A DNA stretch of 8,591 nt from contig DATHET010000314.1 of NCBI GenBank assembly GCA_035490315.1, positions 1 through 8,591 on the forward strand. The letters run 5' to 3'. This document shows positions 6,929 to 8,591 of the stretch, piece by piece. Below the pieces are notes generated by a model. That model ran no database searches and was not told the origin of the DNA. It was given only the letters and a program-made list of their open reading frames with translations. The first letter of the stretch is position 1. Each line of letters starts with the position of its first letter. The translations under genes and the position numbers were made by a program. This DNA is from JADJQU01 sp035490315 (GTDB lineage: Bacteria > Planctomycetota > UBA1135 > GCA-002686595).

Positions 6929-7630
6929 CTAACGGCCGAAGTTCGCGTTGCTGGCGCGGGAAGCGAGCGAGATCAGCCGCACTTCGACGCGGCGATTCCA
7001 GATCCGGTCCAGGGCGCTGTCGTTCGGACGGCGCGGCTTTTCGCTGCCGCGTCCGGCGATCTGCAGGAGATCCGGGGGGACGCGGCCCGCGTCGAGCAGC
7101 ACGCGCGCGGCGGCGACAGCGCGGGCAGCGCTCATCGCTTCCGCGTCGGGGTAATCGCGCGTCGGTCGAAAGCGATCATCGGTGTGGCCCTCGACGACGA
7201 TCAGGTGCGTGTAGGTCTGGACTGCCTTGCCCACGTTCTCGAGCCGTTGGCGCAGGGCCGGCGTGAGCTCGGCCGAGCCAGGCGCGAAGGAGCATTCCTC
7301 GCTGAACTGGATCGTGATCCCGTCGATTTCCGGGCTGAGCGCGATCGCATTCTCCAGGCCGCCGACTCCGCGCTGGCCTTCGATCGCGTCGGCGATTTCG
7401 TTGAGGATCTTCTCCGCCGGAGCGTCGCCGGCCGGATAGCCGGTCAGGTTCGGAAACACGCCGCCGCGTCCCTTCAACATGCCGACGCCGGCGCTCTTGA
7501 CGTCGCCTTTCGACGAGGTCGAGAAGGTCATCATCATCAGGAAGAACGTGACCAGCAGGGAGATCATGTCGCAGTAACTGACCAGCCAGCCTTCGCTACC
7601 AGCCTCCGGTTCCGGGGGTTTCTTGGCCAC
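6929..7630 (-). CDS. motB: Flagellar stator protein MotB
   Basis: Inner-membrane stator subunit that carries ions with MotA and anchors the complex to peptidoglycan. The 233 residues are short for MotB (usually 250-310), mainly because the cytoplasmic tail and linker are brief. One membrane helix, WLVSYCDMISLLVTFFLMM (15-33), holds the essential aspartate as Asp21. A linker and probable plug segment follow (about 37-60). The OmpA-like domain (about 105-221) is canonical: GITIQFSEECSFAPGSAEL (104-122), GHTDDR (148-153), MSAARA (166-171), GRGSEKP (193-199) and NRRVEVRLI (212-220), with the peptidoglycan-binding Asp and Arg in place. The start is GTG at 7630, 7 bases after the motA stop; no Shine-Dalgarno sequence is seen, so coupling to motA translation is likely. 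Confidence 0.95.
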   Translation of the reverse strand: MAKKPPEPEAGSEGWLVSYCDMISLLVTFFLMMMTFSTSSKGDVKSAGVGMLKGRGGVFPNLTGYPAGDAPAEKILNEIADAIEGQRGVGGLENAIALSPEIDGITIQFSEECSFAPGSAELTPALRQRLENVGKAVQTYTHLIVVEGHTDDRFRPTRDYPDAEAMSAARAVAAARVLLDAGRVPPDLLQIAGRGSEKPRRPNDSALDRIWNRRVEVRLISLASRASNANFGR

Positions 7631-7637
7631 GGGAGTG

Positions 7638-8411
7638 TCAGCTCTTCACGGCCTCGCGCATCGCGGGCGGCATGAAGCCCTTGAGCTTCTCCTTGATCAG
7701 CTGCGGCTTCTCGCCGGACTGGATGGCGATGATCCCGGCGATCATCAGCTCGCGCAGCAGATACTCCTGCTTGGCGCGGACGTCGAGCTTGCCCGCCATC
7801 GGCAGGAAGATCAGGTTCGCGGCGAGGGCGCCGTAGAAAGTTCCGACCAGCGCGCCGGCCATGCCCGCGCCGATCTTCGACGGGTCGGACAGGTTGGAGA
7901 GCATCTGCACCAGACCGATCAGCGTCTCGACCATTCCGAAGGCCGGCGCGAAGGTGCCGAACTGCTCCAGCATTTTCTTGCCGCTGGCGTGGCGTTGTTT
8001 TTCGACCTCGGCGTCGACCTCGAGGATTTCGCGCACGGTGTCCGCCGAGAAGCCGTCGATGACGAGCTGGATGCCCTTGGCAAAAAACTTGTCGTCGACC
8101 TCGCGCAGCTTGGACTCCAGGGCGAGCAGGCCCTCTTTGCGCGCGAGGTTCGTGTACTCGATGATCCGATCGATCTCCTTGGTCGGCGACGGGATCGGAT
8201 AGAGGAAGGCGCGCAGGATGACCTTGAAGAGCATCTTCACGTCTTCCGCGCGGAAGTGGATCATCACCGCCGCGAGGCTGCCGCCGAACACGACCGCGAA
8301 GGCCGGAGGGTGGACGAAGAGAGCCAACCCCGACAGACCGCCTCCGTGCATCATGGACCAGACGATCAGTCCGAATCCGAGCGCGAAACCGAGGATGGTC
8401 GAAAGGTCCAT
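7638..8411 (-). CDS. motA: Flagellar stator protein MotA
   Basis: Four-helix inner-membrane stator subunit that surrounds the MotB helices and acts on the rotor protein FliG. The 257 residues are of normal length for this MotA group. Helices lie at about 5-21, 28-52, 147-170 and 181-206. The cytoplasmic loop keeps the charged pair as Arg91 and Glu99 in ARKEGLLALE (matching Arg90 and Glu98 of E. coli MotA). The two prolines needed for torque are Pro156 (FAPAFGMVETLIGLVQML) and Pro204 (NLIFLPMAGKL). First gene of the six-gene operon. The ATG at 8411 has no Shine-Dalgarno sequence; the sigma-28-like promoter upstream would give a leader of about 50 bases. No Na+ or H+ preference can be assigned from sequence alone. 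Confidence 0.97.
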   Translation of the reverse strand: MDLSTILGFALGFGLIVWSMMHGGGLSGLALFVHPPAFAVVFGGSLAAVMIHFRAEDVKMLFKVILRAFLYPIPSPTKEIDRIIEYTNLARKEGLLALESKLREVDDKFFAKGIQLVIDGFSADTVREILEVDAEVEKQRHASGKKMLEQFGTFAPAFGMVETLIGLVQMLSNLSDPSKIGAGMAGALVGTFYGALAANLIFLPMAGKLDVRAKQEYLLRELMIAGIIAIQSGEKPQLIKEKLKGFMPPAMREAVKS

Positions 8412-8471
8412 GGAGTGGGGAAGTCGACGAGGGGCCGGAGGCGCGGGCGGGGAAGCACGTGCTCGTCGGGG

Positions 8472-8498
8472 GTATCGACGGGAATTGGCTCGGGCTTA
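8472..8498 (-). promoter_or_regulatory. Candidate sigma-28 (FliA-type) promoter for the mot-fli operon
   Basis: On the minus strand TAAG (8498-8495) and GTCGATAC (8479-8472) are separated by exactly 15 bases. The known flagellar sigma-28 pattern is TAAA, 15 bases, GCCGATAA (or GCCGATAT). Three of four -35 bases and six of eight -10 bases match with the correct spacing. The predicted start, near 8465, would leave a leader of about 50 bases before the motA ATG. Sigma-28 control of motA/motB is known in enteric and other bacteria. Chance matches of this quality occur, so the call rests on position as much as on sequence. Confidence 0.5.
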
Positions 8499-8512
8499 AG
8501 GGGGCGTTCCCA

Positions 8513-8572
8513 GTCCGGAGTCGCGTGAGCGTCCGCAGTCGAGTACGGAGTCAGGTGAATTCGTCCGGAGTC
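8513..8572. repeat. Four decamer repeats upstream of motA
   Basis: The plus strand shows GTCCGGAGTC at 8513-8522, GTCCGCAGTC at 8531-8540, GTACGGAGTC at 8543-8552 and GTCCGGAGTC at 8563-8572. The first and last are identical and the middle two differ by one base each. Start-to-start spacings are 18, 12 and 20, so the copies do not share one reading frame and are not peptide repeats. They end 14 bases upstream of the candidate -35 box. A regulator-binding cluster is the simplest reading; a decayed intergenic repeat is the alternative. Confidence 0.55.
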
Positions 8573-8591
8573 GTTCGGCCCCGGTTCCGCG

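Larger units (their letters stand above)
8412..8591. other. Upstream region of motA; no gene assigned
   Basis: Apart from the promoter candidate and the decamer cluster, no gene can be assigned. All three minus-strand frames are open from the window edge for a distance: one stops at 8551-8553 after 12 codons, one at 8496-8498 after 31 codons, and one runs into motA. None has recognisable protein features, so the end of an upstream gene may or may not lie here. Confidence 0.4.

Noticed and set aside
7623..8528. A 301-codon plus-strand open frame opposite motA
   Set aside because: It is antisense to a motA gene with all its key residues, and its composition is typical of a shadow frame.
8513..8572. 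The decamer cluster as a CRISPR array
   Set aside because: Repeats of 10 bases with gaps of 2 to 10 bases are far too short for CRISPR repeats and spacers, and no cas gene is near.
8496..8591. End of an upstream minus-strand gene at the window edge
   Set aside because: Three frames are open at the edge and none shows recognisable features; the decamer repeats cross all of them out of frame.

Overview
This is a GC-rich bacterial chromosome segment. I infer a member of Planctomycetota or a similar Gram-negative lineage. The grounds are a secreted PKD/HYR-type protein with a C-terminal beta domain of a kind I associate with planctomycete surface proteins, an IspG with a DLQEN segment, several starts without a Shine-Dalgarno sequence, and a divergent flagellar gene set with two MotB-like genes in a row. 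The phylum is a guess from style, not proof. No mobile element, CRISPR array or RNA gene of a known class could be supported.

Layout. (1) 17-1075, plus strand: a cysteine-rich exported protein of unknown function, followed by a small hairpin and a strong intrinsic terminator (1131-1174). (2) 1174-2298, minus strand: ispG of the MEP isoprenoid pathway, convergent with gene 1; its stop codon touches the terminator's T-run. (3) 2299-2562: a divergent intergenic region. It holds an unexpected plus-strand terminator-like hairpin just before the next gene, which looks like a leader RNA or attenuator. (4) 2563-3756, plus strand: an FAD-dependent amine/amino-acid oxidoreductase of the DAO superfamily, GTG start. 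(5) 3757-3902: a convergent intergenic spacer with a long hairpin. (6) 3903-8411, minus strand: a tight six-gene flagellar operon transcribed motA, motB, motB-like, fliL, fliM, fliN, with gaps of 7 to 19 bases. (7) 8412-8591: upstream region of motA, with a good candidate sigma-28 (FliA-type) promoter and, directly upstream of it, four copies of a decamer.

How they work together. MotA with the MotB proteins forms the torque-generating stator, FliL sits around or on the stator at the basal body, and FliM and FliN form the C-ring that receives torque and sets rotation direction. The operon is therefore a complete stator-to-rotor interface module. Its odd points are the second MotB (histidine-rich cytoplasmic tail, degenerate peptidoglycan-binding domain), an enlarged FliL, and a FliM without a recognisable GGxG segment. 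The other three genes are not obviously linked to motility.
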